37,994 bases of DNA, from contig NZ_BMKR01000053.1 in the NCBI RefSeq assembly GCF_014644435.1, positions 1 to 37,994 on the forward strand, given 5' to 3'. Origin of the DNA: Paenibacillus albidus (GTDB lineage Bacteria; Bacillota; Bacilli; Paenibacillales; Paenibacillaceae). The translations under genes and the position numbers were made by a program. This document shows positions 8,382-15,651 of the stretch, piece by piece. The notes below the pieces were generated by a model. That model was given only the letters and a program-made list of their open reading frames with translations. It ran no database searches and was not told where the DNA came from. The number at the start of each line of letters is the position of its first letter. Positions within the stretch are counted from its first letter, which is position 1.

Positions 8382-9839
8382 TTACAGCTGTGGACGCTGC
8401 TTGTGGTGGTCTGTATTCTGTTCAAAGGCATGCGCTACGCGCAGAACCGTGCTCTCATCAAATTCCTTACCGATAATCTGCAGACCAACAGGCAGTCCTT
8501 CCGCAAAACCGCAAGGCACACTGACCGCCGGGATACCTGCCAGGCTGACCGGAATGGTAAGAATATCGTTCAGATACATCGTCAGAGGATCCTCTGTCTG
8601 CGATCCCAGCTTAAAGGCCGTTGTTGGGGCTGTCGGCCCGATCACCACGTCGTATTTCTTGAAGATGTCATCAAAGTCCTGCTTGATGAGCGTCCGTACC
8701 TTCTGCGCCTTTAAATAATAGGCATCATAATATCCGGAGCTGAGCGCATACGTACCGAGCATAATCCGGCGCTTCACCTCCGGCCCAAAGCCGCGGCTGC
8801 GGGAATTGTGGTACAGATCAAGCAGACTGCTGCCTTCATCGGCACGGATACCATAACGGACACCGTCGAAACGGGCCAGATTGGATGAAGCCTCCGAGGA
8901 AGCAAGCAAATAATAGGTCGCAACGGCATATTCGGTATGCGGCAGCGATACTTCTTCCCAGACCGCACCGAGGCTTTCAAGCACTTTAAGCGATGCCAGT
9001 ACCGTCTCGCGGACAGCGGCATCCACGCCTTCTCCCAAATATTCCTTCGGTACGGCAATACGCAGCCCGGAGACATCGCCGCTTAGCGCATTTACATAAT
9101 CGGGAATATCCACTTTGGCCGAGGTCGAATCCTGTGCGTCATAGCCGGCAATCGCCTGCAGCACATAAGCGGAATCCTCCACATTGCGTGTAATCGGACC
9201 GATCTGATCCAGTGAAGAAGCGAAAGCAACCAGGCCGAAACGTGAGACAAGCCCATAGGTCGGTTTCAGTCCGACCACTCCGCAATATGACGCAGGCTGG
9301 CGAATGGAACCTCCGGTATCGGAGCCAAGCGCGAAAAACACTTCTCCGGCAGCTACCGCAGCAGCCGAACCGCCGCTAGAACCTCCCGGAACACGTTCCA
9401 GGTCCCAGGGATTGCGGACCGGACCGAAGCTGGAGTTCTCGTTGGAACCGCCCATGGCGAATTCATCCATATTCAGCTTGCCGATGGTCACTGCATCCGC
9501 TTGGTGGAGCTTCGCAGCAACAGTAGCATCGTATACCGGCTGGAAGTTATTCAGAAATTGGCTGGCACAGGTTGTCCGCAGCCCTTTCGTAGAGATGTTG
9601 TCTTTGATGCCGGCCGGAAGTCCAAACAGCAGGCCGCGTGAATCACCTGAAGCCAGCTTGTCATCCAAAGCCCGCGCTGAAGCACGAGCCCCGTCTTCAT
9701 TCAAAGTCAAAAATGCATGCACTTTCTCATCACGCTCGGCAATTGCAGCCAGTGATTCCTCGACCAGCTCGCTGACCGACAGCTTTTTGTGATGAAGCAT
9801 GTTATGTACTTCAGGCAATCGATATTGAAACAGGCTCAA
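8382..9839 (-). CDS. gatA: Aspartyl/glutamyl-tRNA amidotransferase subunit A
   Basis: 485 residues, the usual length. An amidase-signature glutaminase that releases ammonia from glutamine and channels it to GatB. The Ser-cisSer-Lys triad is visible: Lys in GIKDN (about 79), the GGSSGGSAAAVAAG glycine/serine loop (about 152-165) and SDTGGSIRQPA (about 173-183). It lies between gatC and gatB with short gaps, which is the standard Bacillales order. Confidence 0.97.
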   Translation of the reverse strand: MSLFQYRLPEVHNMLHHKKLSVSELVEESLAAIAERDEKVHAFLTLNEDGARASARALDDKLASGDSRGLLFGLPAGIKDNISTKGLRTTCASQFLNNFQPVYDATVAAKLHQADAVTIGKLNMDEFAMGGSNENSSFGPVRNPWDLERVPGGSSGGSAAAVAAGEVFFALGSDTGGSIRQPASYCGVVGLKPTYGLVSRFGLVAFASSLDQIGPITRNVEDSAYVLQAIAGYDAQDSTSAKVDIPDYVNALSGDVSGLRIAVPKEYLGEGVDAAVRETVLASLKVLESLGAVWEEVSLPHTEYAVATYYLLASSEASSNLARFDGVRYGIRADEGSSLLDLYHNSRSRGFGPEVKRRIMLGTYALSSGYYDAYYLKAQKVRTLIKQDFDDIFKKYDVVIGPTAPTTAFKLGSQTEDPLTMYLNDILTIPVSLAGIPAVSVPCGFAEGLPVGLQIIGKEFDESTVLRVAHAFEQNTDHHKQRPQL

Positions 9840-9866
9840 GATTCTTCCCCCTCACTATGGTTATAT

Positions 9867-10154
9867 TTATTCCAGTACCGCCGGAACTTTAAATTGTCCA
9901 TCCTCTTGATCCGGTGCGTTAAGCAGAGCAGCTTCCTGGGAAAGACTCTCCTTGACGACATCCTCACGCATCACATTGCTGACCTGCAGCACGTGGGTGG
10001 TCGGTTTCACATTCTCTGTATCCAGCTCATTCAATTTCTCCGCATATTGTAAAATAGCATTCATTTGTTCGGTAAAGGTGGCCTCTTCTTCCGGGCTTAA
10101 TTGCAGGCGGGCCAGCTTGGCCACATGCTGTACATCTTTGACGGTAATACTCAT
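9867..10154 (-). CDS. gatC: Aspartyl/glutamyl-tRNA amidotransferase subunit C
   Basis: 95 residues, family length. A small helical subunit that wraps around GatA and stabilises the GatAB interface. VKHVAKLARL-type N-terminus (here VQHVAKLARLQLSPEE) and the DxxxPTTHVL-like middle are typical. AGGAGG lies about 11 nt before the ATG. It is the first gene of the operon, directly under a strong promoter. Confidence 0.96.
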   Translation of the reverse strand: MSITVKDVQHVAKLARLQLSPEEEATFTEQMNAILQYAEKLNELDTENVKPTTHVLQVSNVMREDVVKESLSQEAALLNAPDQEDGQFKVPAVLE

Positions 10155-10205
10155 CGGAAATATCCCTCCTGTTTAAAGGGCTAAAGTGCCCTGATAACGT
10201 TTTTA

Positions 10206-10234
10206 ATTATAGGGTAAGCGCTTGGACAATTCAA
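10206..10234 (-). promoter_or_regulatory. gatCAB promoter
   Basis: -35 TTGAAT (10229-10234), 17-nt spacer, -10 TATAAT (10206-10211) on the minus strand, about 50 bp ahead of the gatC start. Confidence 0.8.
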
Positions 10235-10258
10235 TAAAACACCTCATTCAAAGAAATT

Positions 10259-10281
10259 AAAAAAGCCGGCTTTCGCCGGCC
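10259..10281 (-). terminator. Terminator downstream of the 127-residue hypothetical gene
   Basis: A GCCGGC/GCCGGC stem (10265-10270 with 10275-10280) with GAAA loop, extended by one pair, followed by six T residues on the minus strand (10259-10264). Confidence 0.85.
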
Positions 10282-10285
10282 TTCC

Positions 10286-10669
10286 TTAAATCCAAGCCCG
10301 GAGATTCACCTGTTTGATGAATTCCGCCTGGGACAAACTTTCCTTGGACATCGTTTCTGTCTCTTCCTTGTCGAGGGCTTCACCATTGATTAAATGATGG
10401 AACAGCTTCTCATTATGCGTCGACAAAGCGTAATCAATCAACGCTTCATGTGTCGTTCTCTCAGCCTCTTCTATAAGCAGCGCTTCCTCCGCCTCAACAT
10501 CGCCGGCCGTAACATAAAAGTTGCGGTTGGCCTGCGGAATTCGAACGACGTAATCAAATGCATTATCCGGATTGCGGTCGTAAGCAATCAGATAGCCGTA
10601 ATCCCCGATAGGAAGATTCTGCTCGAAAGCGTCGGCAACAATGACAATCTTCTCTCCTAAACGCAGCAT
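10286..10669 (-). CDS. Conserved hypothetical protein
   Basis: 127 residues from ATG 10669; GGAGGAGGT lies 6 nt upstream, which excludes the longer open frame to 10702. I do not recognise a domain. The N-terminal half is beta-rich (LRLGEKIVIVADAF, YGYLIAYDRNPDNAFDYVVRIP) and the C-terminal half is acidic and helical (VEAEEALLIEEAERTTHEALIDYAL). No signal peptide or membrane segment, so probably cytosolic. It stands alone between its own promoter (10721-10749) and terminator. Confidence 0.75.
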   Translation of the reverse strand: MLRLGEKIVIVADAFEQNLPIGDYGYLIAYDRNPDNAFDYVVRIPQANRNFYVTAGDVEAEEALLIEEAERTTHEALIDYALSTHNEKLFHHLINGEALDKEETETMSKESLSQAEFIKQVNLRAWI

Positions 10670-10720
10670 CGCCCTACCTCCTCCTGACCGAATATCTGTC
10701 ATCGTTTTGCTTATTTCAAC

Positions 10721-10749
10721 AGTCTACTAAAAAATGATAGAGCTGTCTA
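10721..10749 (-). promoter_or_regulatory. Promoter of the 127-residue hypothetical gene
   Basis: -35 TAGACA (10744-10749), 17-nt spacer, -10 TAGACT (10721-10726) on the minus strand, 52 bp before the start codon. Confidence 0.5.
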
Positions 10750-10806
10750 GCAGTACGAGCGCAGTTTATAGGACGATAGGGTGATATTTATATGGAAAAA
10801 GCAAAT

Positions 10807-11580
10807 TCAGCCCGGCAACTGCTTCCTGCGGAGCAGCAAGGCTGCACCGGCAATACAGCTTATGATAAATAAAGGCGCTGAGAGAAGCGGCCCCAGCCGA
10901 AGTGCCCCGCCGTCTTCCAGAAGCATAGCTGCCGACAAGCCCGGGAGTGCCGCAGGCGTCCAGTCGAACCATGCGGGCAACAAACTGTGGGCAAGAGAGA
11001 AGGCCGCCGCAGACAACAATCCGAGAAAAGCAGCTGCAGTTGCACGGAGGAAAGCGCTGAACAGCAGCGTAAGTGAAACAGCGCACATCAGCCACAGACC
11101 ATAGAGGCCGGCAGCCGAAGAGATACCACCCCAGGAAAGGGGACCGATGAGCTCCATAACGTAATATGCTGCACCCGATGCGCCGAGTCCAAGTGCAAGC
11201 ACCAGTACTGTAAGCAGCGCAGCCCACTTCGCAACAACCATGGCCAGCGGTGTCAGCGGCCTGACCAGCACCATTTCCGCACTGCCGCTGTAACGCTCCC
11301 CGGAGATACTGTTCATGGTGATAAGCGCCAGCACCAGCATTCCGATCGTGCTGTATTGCCCGAGTGCTTGCACCATTACTACCGCAGCAGAAGGAACTTC
11401 ATAGTTCTCCAGCATTCCAGGCGGCACATTTCCGGCAGCGCCCAGAATCTCCGGCATGTAATAGGCCGTCAGCGGCTGCATAATTCCCAGCAGAATAAAA
11501 ACAACAGGGATCCAGATCAGTCTGTAGCTGCGTACCGCCTCCAGCATTTCCTTCTGATAAAAAATCCATACACTCCTCAT
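10807..11580 (-). CDS. yxlG: ABC-2 transporter permease (YxlG-like)
   Basis: 257 residues with six predicted membrane segments, starting after a short cytosolic stretch (RSVWIFYQKEMLEAVRSYRLIW) that is typical of NosY/ABC-2 permeases. The ATISGERxxGSxxxxLxRPL-type coupling region is present as NSISGERYSGSAEMVLVRPL. It overlaps the end of the ATPase gene by 4 bp. It is the last gene of the sigY operon and corresponds by order to B. subtilis YxlG. The substrate is unknown. Confidence 0.85.
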   Translation of the reverse strand: MRSVWIFYQKEMLEAVRSYRLIWIPVVFILLGIMQPLTAYYMPEILGAAGNVPPGMLENYEVPSAAVVMVQALGQYSTIGMLVLALITMNSISGERYSGSAEMVLVRPLTPLAMVVAKWAALLTVLVLALGLGASGAAYYVMELIGPLSWGGISSAAGLYGLWLMCAVSLTLLFSAFLRATAAAFLGLLSAAAFSLAHSLLPAWFDWTPAALPGLSAAMLLEDGGALRLGPLLSAPLFIISCIAGAALLLRRKQLPG

Positions 11581-12491
11581 GCGCCGACCACCTTCATGAA
11601 CAAATCCTCCAAGGTGGAAGAACCCGTCTCAAAGTGCAGCAGCGGAATCTCCCGGCTGACTGCCTCGCTCAGAATCGTATGCCGCGCCAGCTCTACATCA
11701 TTCACGTTGAACATAACATCTTCACCGGCAAATCTTGATTCCAGTACAAAGGATCGGGAAGCAAGCTCCTCCAGCCACTTCCTTGCCCCGCTCATCTTCT
11801 CCGTACGCAGACGGATAACCGGGAGGCTGTACTGCGAGCGAAGCGAGGCCAAAGGTCCCTGCTCGGCAATCCGCCCGCGGTTCATCAGAATAATATGATC
11901 GCAAATCTCCTCCGCATCATGGAGCACATGCGTAGAGAACACAATAGTCGTCTCGTCGCGGATGTCACGCAGCAGCTCCATAACTTCCCGGCGGCCCAGC
12001 GGATCAAGTGCCGATACCGGTTCGTCCAGAAGCAGCAGGCGCGGACGGTGGACCAGGGCCTGGGCAAGCCCAAGCCGCTGCTTCATGCCTCCGGAATATC
12101 CGGAGATCCGGCGGCGGGCATGTTCTTTAAGGCCCACCCGTTCCAGGACTTCCGCTCCCCTGTCTGCCGCCTCTCTGGAATTCAATCCGCTTAGCTTGGC
12201 GGCGAAGAGGACATACTCCTGTCCGCTCATCCAGCCATACAATGAGGGAGCTTGCGGCAAATAGCCCAGAGCCTTGCGGTAATCTCCACCCGGCTGGCCG
12301 CCGTCAAAGGAAATCAGCCCGGAATCCGGTTCCAGAAGTCCGGCAAGCATCCGCAGGGTAGTCGTCTTACCGGCTCCGTTAGGTCCCAGCAGTGCTACGC
12401 AGCTTCCTTGTTCAATATCAAAGCTGATCCCGTCCACCGAGGTGTGTTTGCCGAAATGTTTGCGTAAATTTGTAGCCTCGAGCAGCATCAT
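11577..12491 (-). CDS. yxlF: ABC transporter ATP-binding protein (YxlF-like)
   Basis: About 304 residues. Walker A GPNGAGKTT, Q-loop LPQAPSLYGW, signature YSGGMKQR, Walker B LLLLDEP and switch His STHVLHD are all present, followed by a C-terminal extension typical of drug/NosF-type importers or exporters. The start is ATG 12491 (or 12488), overlapping the yxlE stop as TGATG; a much longer in-frame extension upstream runs through yxlE and is not coding. It pairs with the permease downstream. Confidence 0.93.
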   Translation of the reverse strand: MMLLEATNLRKHFGKHTSVDGISFDIEQGSCVALLGPNGAGKTTTLRMLAGLLEPDSGLISFDGGQPGGDYRKALGYLPQAPSLYGWMSGQEYVLFAAKLSGLNSREAADRGAEVLERVGLKEHARRRISGYSGGMKQRLGLAQALVHRPRLLLLDEPVSALDPLGRREVMELLRDIRDETTIVFSTHVLHDAEEICDHIILMNRGRIAEQGPLASLRSQYSLPVIRLRTEKMSGARKWLEELASRSFVLESRFAGEDVMFNVNDVELARHTILSEAVSREIPLLHFETGSSTLEDLFMKVVGA

Positions 12492-12682
12492 CAGACATCT
12501 TTCCTTCCTGCCGTGAAATAAGCGATAGTTCCAATCAGGTTGCCAAGCACAATGACGATTGCCCACAGCCATTTGGGACCGCGGACACTTTCCGCCTTGC
12601 TTAAAGAGATCAATCCTATGACCGCAAGCAGAAGCTGTAAGCCCACCAGCGGTCCTATTAACCCCCAAGGGATATCTTCCAT
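12491..12682 (-). CDS. yxlE: Small PLDc_N-domain membrane protein (YxlE-like)
   Basis: 63 residues: two membrane helices (about 10-28 and 40-58) with the PLDc_N pattern KWLWAIVIVLGNLIGTIAYF between them. Such two-helix modules occur alone or in front of cardiolipin-synthase domains. Position matches B. subtilis YxlE, a minor negative regulator in the sigY operon. ATG 12682 is preferred (GGGAG 8 nt upstream); a GTG three codons earlier is also possible. Confidence 0.85.
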   Translation of the reverse strand: MEDIPWGLIGPLVGLQLLLAVIGLISLSKAESVRGPKWLWAIVIVLGNLIGTIAYFTAGRKDV

Positions 12683-12697
12683 CGTTCCCACTCCCTA

Positions 12698-12964
12698 TTA
12701 ATCCTTGTCTTCATTCTTACTGGCAGCAAAGCCCTGCCCAGCCTCCATTGCGTCCTCCTGATCCTGCTTCTTCAATGCGGGAAGCACAACGAACAAGAGA
12801 TATACAACAGTCGGTGTCGGTATGCCGGTTATACCCCATAATCCCCAGAACCACGCCCGTCTGCCCCTGAGCCGCGCATCCCGGAACAACAGGGTTCCTT
12901 GCAGCATCAAACCTGCAGCCAGGCCTATCCATAAGCCAACAGGAAGTTCTCTCAGCTCACTCAT
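12698..12964 (-). CDS. yxlD: Two-helix membrane protein (YxlD-like), putative SigY antagonist partner
   Basis: 88 residues from ATG 12964, which overlaps the preceding gene by 8 bp (ATGAGTGA), so translation is probably coupled. Two membrane segments (about 8-26 and 40-62) and a polar acidic tail. By order it corresponds to B. subtilis YxlD, which with YxlC restrains SigY. Sequence similarity alone would not identify it. The longer open frame to 13171 overlaps yxlC almost completely and is rejected. Confidence 0.7.
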   Translation of the reverse strand: MSELRELPVGLWIGLAAGLMLQGTLLFRDARLRGRRAWFWGLWGITGIPTPTVVYLLFVVLPALKKQDQEDAMEAGQGFAASKNEDKD

Positions 12965-13289
12965 CTCCGGCACCGGCTCTTCTTCGCTTGAAATGTGAAG
13001 CGGCAAGACCGGCAAGTCCAACGGCGGGGATGATGGCCTGGAGCGCCCAGTACACTGCCGGAGCGGACCCCAAAACAGCCAGACATATACTGAGCAGGAC
13101 CAGAGATACCAGCCAGAACAGCAGCAGCTCTTTGCGGTATTGCCGCCGCCTGCGCTCCGATTCAACAGCAATCATTTGCTCAAATTCCGATAATGAAGGC
13201 ACTGCGATGTCATCATAATGCTCATCAAGGCGCTCCAGCTCTCCCTTAAGCCTAAGCAAATACATTTCCTGCTCCGTTTCATTCTCCAT
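12957..13289 (-). CDS. yxlC: YxlC-like (DUF5345) putative anti-SigY protein
   Basis: 110 residues: a charged N-terminal cytosolic region (about 1-52, rich in Glu/Arg) that could bind the sigma factor, then two membrane helices (about 53-73 and 79-97) and a basic tail. It overlaps the end of sigY by 11 bp. In B. subtilis, YxlC is the main negative regulator of SigY; the same role is inferred from order, topology and size. Confidence 0.8.
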   Translation of the reverse strand: MENETEQEMYLLRLKGELERLDEHYDDIAVPSLSEFEQMIAVESERRRRQYRKELLLFWLVSLVLLSICLAVLGSAPAVYWALQAIIPAVGLAGLAASHFKRRRAGAGDE

Positions 13290-13812
13290 CCTCGCTCAGC
13301 TCCTTTCGCAATTGATTGAGTCCGTAAGCCACCCGTGATTTAACTGTACCGGAAGGGATTCCAAGAATGCCTCCGATTTCCTCATAACTATACCCGTAAT
13401 AGTGTTTCAGCAGCACCGCTATACGCTGAGCTTCAGGCAGGCGGGAGAGTGCATCCAGTACCTCGCTCCATTCCTCTCCGCGGTTCTCAAACTTCCAGCG
13501 GATGGAACGAACGCCCTGCTCTTGCAGCTTCCAGTCCTGTTCCCGCTTCCAGCGCCGTTTGCGGTCGATGTAGATCCGGGTAGCGATCGTAATCAACCAG
13601 GAAGAAAAGGAGGAAGAACCGTTATAGGTCCGGATCTTCTCCATAGCCCTGACCATGGTATCCTGTGCCAGCTCCTGAGCCAGCAGCGGGTCCATGGTGG
13701 CCTTAATCAAATATTTATACAAGAAGGTATAATGTTCCCGCAGCAGTACAGCCAGCGCCGAAGCATCCCCCTGCTGCGCTCTCCGGATATTCTCCCGTGC
13801 TTCGTCGCTCAC
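13279..13812 (-). CDS. sigY: ECF RNA polymerase sigma factor SigY
   Basis: 177 residues from GTG 13812 (B. subtilis SigY has 178). Region 2 spans about 15-80 (LAQELAQDTMVRAMEKI, then a SFSSWLITIATRIYID core) and region 4 about 110-170 (LPEAQRIAVLLKHYYGYSYEEIGGILGIPSGTVKSRV helix-turn-helix, given here in outline). The GTG has GGAGGG 5 nt upstream. The open frame continues to 13902, but that part covers the likely promoter and has no ribosome binding site. Followed by yxlC-G in the B. subtilis order, which fixes the identity. Confidence 0.9.
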   Translation of the reverse strand: MSDEARENIRRAQQGDASALAVLLREHYTFLYKYLIKATMDPLLAQELAQDTMVRAMEKIRTYNGSSSFSSWLITIATRIYIDRKRRWKREQDWKLQEQGVRSIRWKFENRGEEWSEVLDALSRLPEAQRIAVLLKHYYGYSYEEIGGILGIPSGTVKSRVAYGLNQLRKELSEDGE

Positions 13813-13873
13813 CCTGTCCCTCCACCCTGCCGCTTCGATTCCATGCGCGCACTTCATTTGAACGTTCGTTTGT

Positions 13874-13901
13874 AATACGTCCAGGCTTCGCAGTTCGTTC
13901 A
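13874..13901 (-). promoter_or_regulatory. Candidate autoregulatory SigY (ECF) promoter
   Basis: -35 TGAACG (13896-13901), 16-nt spacer, -10 CGTATT (13874-13879) on the minus strand, 62 bp ahead of the preferred sigY GTG. ECF promoters typically pair a TGAAC -35 with a CGT-type -10, and B. subtilis sigY is autoregulated. The match is inferred by eye. Confidence 0.6.
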
Positions 13902-13907
13902 ATCCGC

Positions 13908-14261
13908 TTAAAAATTATTTTTCAGTTCCCATAGCTTGCGGCGCCAGGGCTGAATCGATCCCCGGCCTGCCGGGAAATGCCAAAACAAACACTCTGCGCT
14001 CCGTTCCTCGGTGGACCCGGTTATCCGAAGTGCAGGCCCTGCGGTCAATGGACCGCCGCCTTCATACTTTACCCCTGCCTCTTGCAGCAGAGAAGGTTCG
14101 GGGCAGCGCGGCTGCAACTCTCTGCGTTCACTAAACGAACAGAAGCCGCCTCTCCCCGGGCAGTCCGAAAAAAAGCGGCAGTGCGTGCTGCAAAAATGAT
14201 TCATATGTCCTTCGGAATCGTACTCTCCATAATCATGTCGGTTATATCTATCGTCCTTCAA
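13908..14261 (-). CDS. Possible small Cys-rich protein upstream of sigY
   Basis: 117 residues if real. TTG start (14259-14261) with GGAGGG 8 nt upstream, a good initiation site. The first 55 residues are hydrophilic and Cys-rich (CSTHC, then C at about 34, 41 and 53: spacing Cx3Cx5Cx6Cx11C), suggesting a metal site; the C-terminus is low in recognisable features. I do not recognise the family. It ends 7 bp before the SigY promoter and could be a regulator of that operon, or a chance frame. A leader with a terminator-like hairpin precedes it. Confidence 0.45.
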   Translation of the reverse strand: MKDDRYNRHDYGEYDSEGHMNHFCSTHCRFFSDCPGRGGFCSFSERRELQPRCPEPSLLQEAGVKYEGGGPLTAGPALRITGSTEERSAECLFWHFPAGRGSIQPWRRKLWELKNNF

Positions 14262-14299
14262 AACGGCTTCCCTCCGTAACGGTATCCCTGTATGTGGAC

Positions 14300-14339
14300 A
14301 AAAAAAGAACGCAAACCGGGATTATTCCACAGTCTGCGT
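14300..14339 (-). terminator. Terminator or attenuator upstream of the Cys-rich ORF
   Basis: On the minus strand ACGCA/TGCGT (14335-14339 with 14309-14313) flanks an inner interrupted stem (ACTG..GG with CC..CGGT), followed by a T-run interrupted once (14300-14308). It may end the metallo-hydrolase transcript, but it also lies about 30 nt into a transcript started by the promoter at 14376-14404. Confidence 0.65.
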
Positions 14340-14375
14340 GCTTCGCGAGGTTAGATGTTACATTTAATTAACGTT

Positions 14376-14404
14376 ATTGTAGCAAGCTTGTAGCTTTTTG
14401 TCTA
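14376..14404 (-). promoter_or_regulatory. SigA-type promoter ahead of the leader hairpin
   Basis: -35 TAGACA (14399-14404), 17-nt spacer, -10 TACAAT (14376-14381) on the minus strand. It fires toward the hairpin at 14300-14339, the Cys-rich ORF and sigY. Confidence 0.6.
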
Positions 14405-14448
14405 TCAGAAATTCCCGGTTTATGTCGGGTTTTCGTAGAATAGCGGCT

Positions 14449-15078
14449 TTAGAGGGTAACGTAAGGGTTCCGGACACGCTCAAAACCTATGGTTGTACGC
14501 TGGCCATGTCCAGGGTATACCTTAACTTCTTCATCCAGCTTGTACAGCTTGCCGCGAAGAGAATCGACCAAATCACGTTCTTTGCCGCCTGGAAGATCGG
14601 TTCTTCCGACGCCCAGCTTAAAGAGTACATCGCCTGAGAAAAGGTCATCCCCGCACAGGAAGCTGACACTGCCAGGTGAATGCCCCGGTGTATGGAATAC
14701 ACGGAAGCTATGACCAATCAGCTCCAGAATCTGGCCCTCCGCCAGATCATATTCAGCAGGGTCCGTACTTAACGGCGGGGCAACGTCAGGCCACTTCAGC
14801 GAACCGTTGAGCTTGGGGCTGCTCAGCCACTCACTCTCCAGTGAATGCAGATAGACCGGGCAGTTCTTGAGCTTGCGAATCTCGTCCACACCGCCCATAT
14901 GGTCAAAATGGGCGTGGGTCAGCAAAATCGCCTCGATCTCCATCCCTGCAATGCTGCGTACAAGTGCGGCAGGATTCATCCCCGGATCAATAATAATACC
15001 TCGCCCCGGGTCCGAACCTGTAAGCAGATAGGCATTGGTCTGAAGCGGTCCGAGATTAAATGAGCGAACATTCAGCAT
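14449..15078 (-). CDS. Metallo-beta-lactamase-fold hydrolase (glyoxalase II-like)
   Basis: 209 residues. The zinc motif THAHFDHMGG (HxHxDH), a later HTPGHSPGS histidine, the bridging Asp in FSGDVLF and the C-terminal PGHG are all present, as in YqgX/glyoxalase-II-like enzymes. It probably hydrolyses a thioester or related bond in the cytosol; the substrate is unknown. It is the third gene of a compact leftward set (dedA, thioredoxin-like, this gene) with a 4-bp gap. Confidence 0.88.
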   Translation of the reverse strand: MLNVRSFNLGPLQTNAYLLTGSDPGRGIIIDPGMNPAALVRSIAGMEIEAILLTHAHFDHMGGVDEIRKLKNCPVYLHSLESEWLSSPKLNGSLKWPDVAPPLSTDPAEYDLAEGQILELIGHSFRVFHTPGHSPGSVSFLCGDDLFSGDVLFKLGVGRTDLPGGKERDLVDSLRGKLYKLDEEVKVYPGHGQRTTIGFERVRNPYVTL

Positions 15079-15082
15079 AGTG

Positions 15083-15649
15083 TTAGAATCCGGAGATCAG
15101 ACTGCGCAGTTCTTTGACGATCACCGCGTGTGATTCCGTTCCTTCCCCATAGGCTTGCCCCATAGCCTTGCGTACTTCAGCAATTTTGCCTTCATAATCT
15201 GCTGCCTCGCGGTTTGGGTTCTCCTGTTTGAACTCATTCATCAGACGCTGAACATGTTCAGGACGCGGCCCCCACTGCCCCAGTACATATCCCCCGGTAT
15301 CGGCAAAAATAACAATCGGCACCGAACGCCCGCCCATGGTCAGAAAATCGTCCATTACGTCCTGATTCTCTTCCAAAATCAGAACTTCCGTCTTGATTCC
15401 AGCAGTCTCCAGGATGCGGAAAACAACGGGAACATTGCGTACGACATCGCCGCACCAGTCAGCCGCAAGAATAAGCACGCGCAGGTCGTCACGGTGGTTC
15501 AGGCTCTCGAAATATTCACGGTCCTCTTCATTCTCCCAAGCGAATTTCTCATACCAGGCTTCAAAGGCCTGCTGGTTCTTGGTCATCCCTTCCACGAATT
15601 GGCGGGGCGTCAGGCCTTGGCCGAATTTGGCAGCTACATTTTGCTTCAT
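15083..15649 (-). CDS. Thioredoxin-fold protein with a single active-site cysteine
   Basis: 188 residues. The central thioredoxin fold shows VLILAADWCGDVVRN where thioredoxin has WCGPC, so the resolving cysteine is replaced and it cannot do standard dithiol exchange. A cis-Pro loop is present (GGRSVPIVIF). Related soluble WCGD proteins are common in Bacillales, but their role is unsettled. It lies between dedA (2-bp gap) and the metallo-hydrolase gene, so the three are probably co-transcribed. Confidence 0.82.
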   Translation of the reverse strand: MKQNVAAKFGQGLTPRQFVEGMTKNQQAFEAWYEKFAWENEEDREYFESLNHRDDLRVLILAADWCGDVVRNVPVVFRILETAGIKTEVLILEENQDVMDDFLTMGGRSVPIVIFADTGGYVLGQWGPRPEHVQRLMNEFKQENPNREAADYEGKIAEVRKAMGQAYGEGTESHAVIVKELRSLISGF

Positions 15650-15651
15650 GT

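Noticed and set aside
12492..12668. Long N-terminal extension of the ABC ATPase frame
   Set aside because: It runs through yxlE in another frame and has no family sequence; the TGATG overlap at 12491 is the natural start.
12965..13171. Upstream extension of the yxlD frame
   Set aside because: It overlaps yxlC almost completely, is Cys/Trp/Ser-rich without family pattern, and the ATG at 12964 fits coupled translation.
13977..14279. Plus-strand 100-residue frame opposite the Cys-rich ORF
   Set aside because: It has no ribosome site and runs against the local operon; the minus-strand frame has a much better start.
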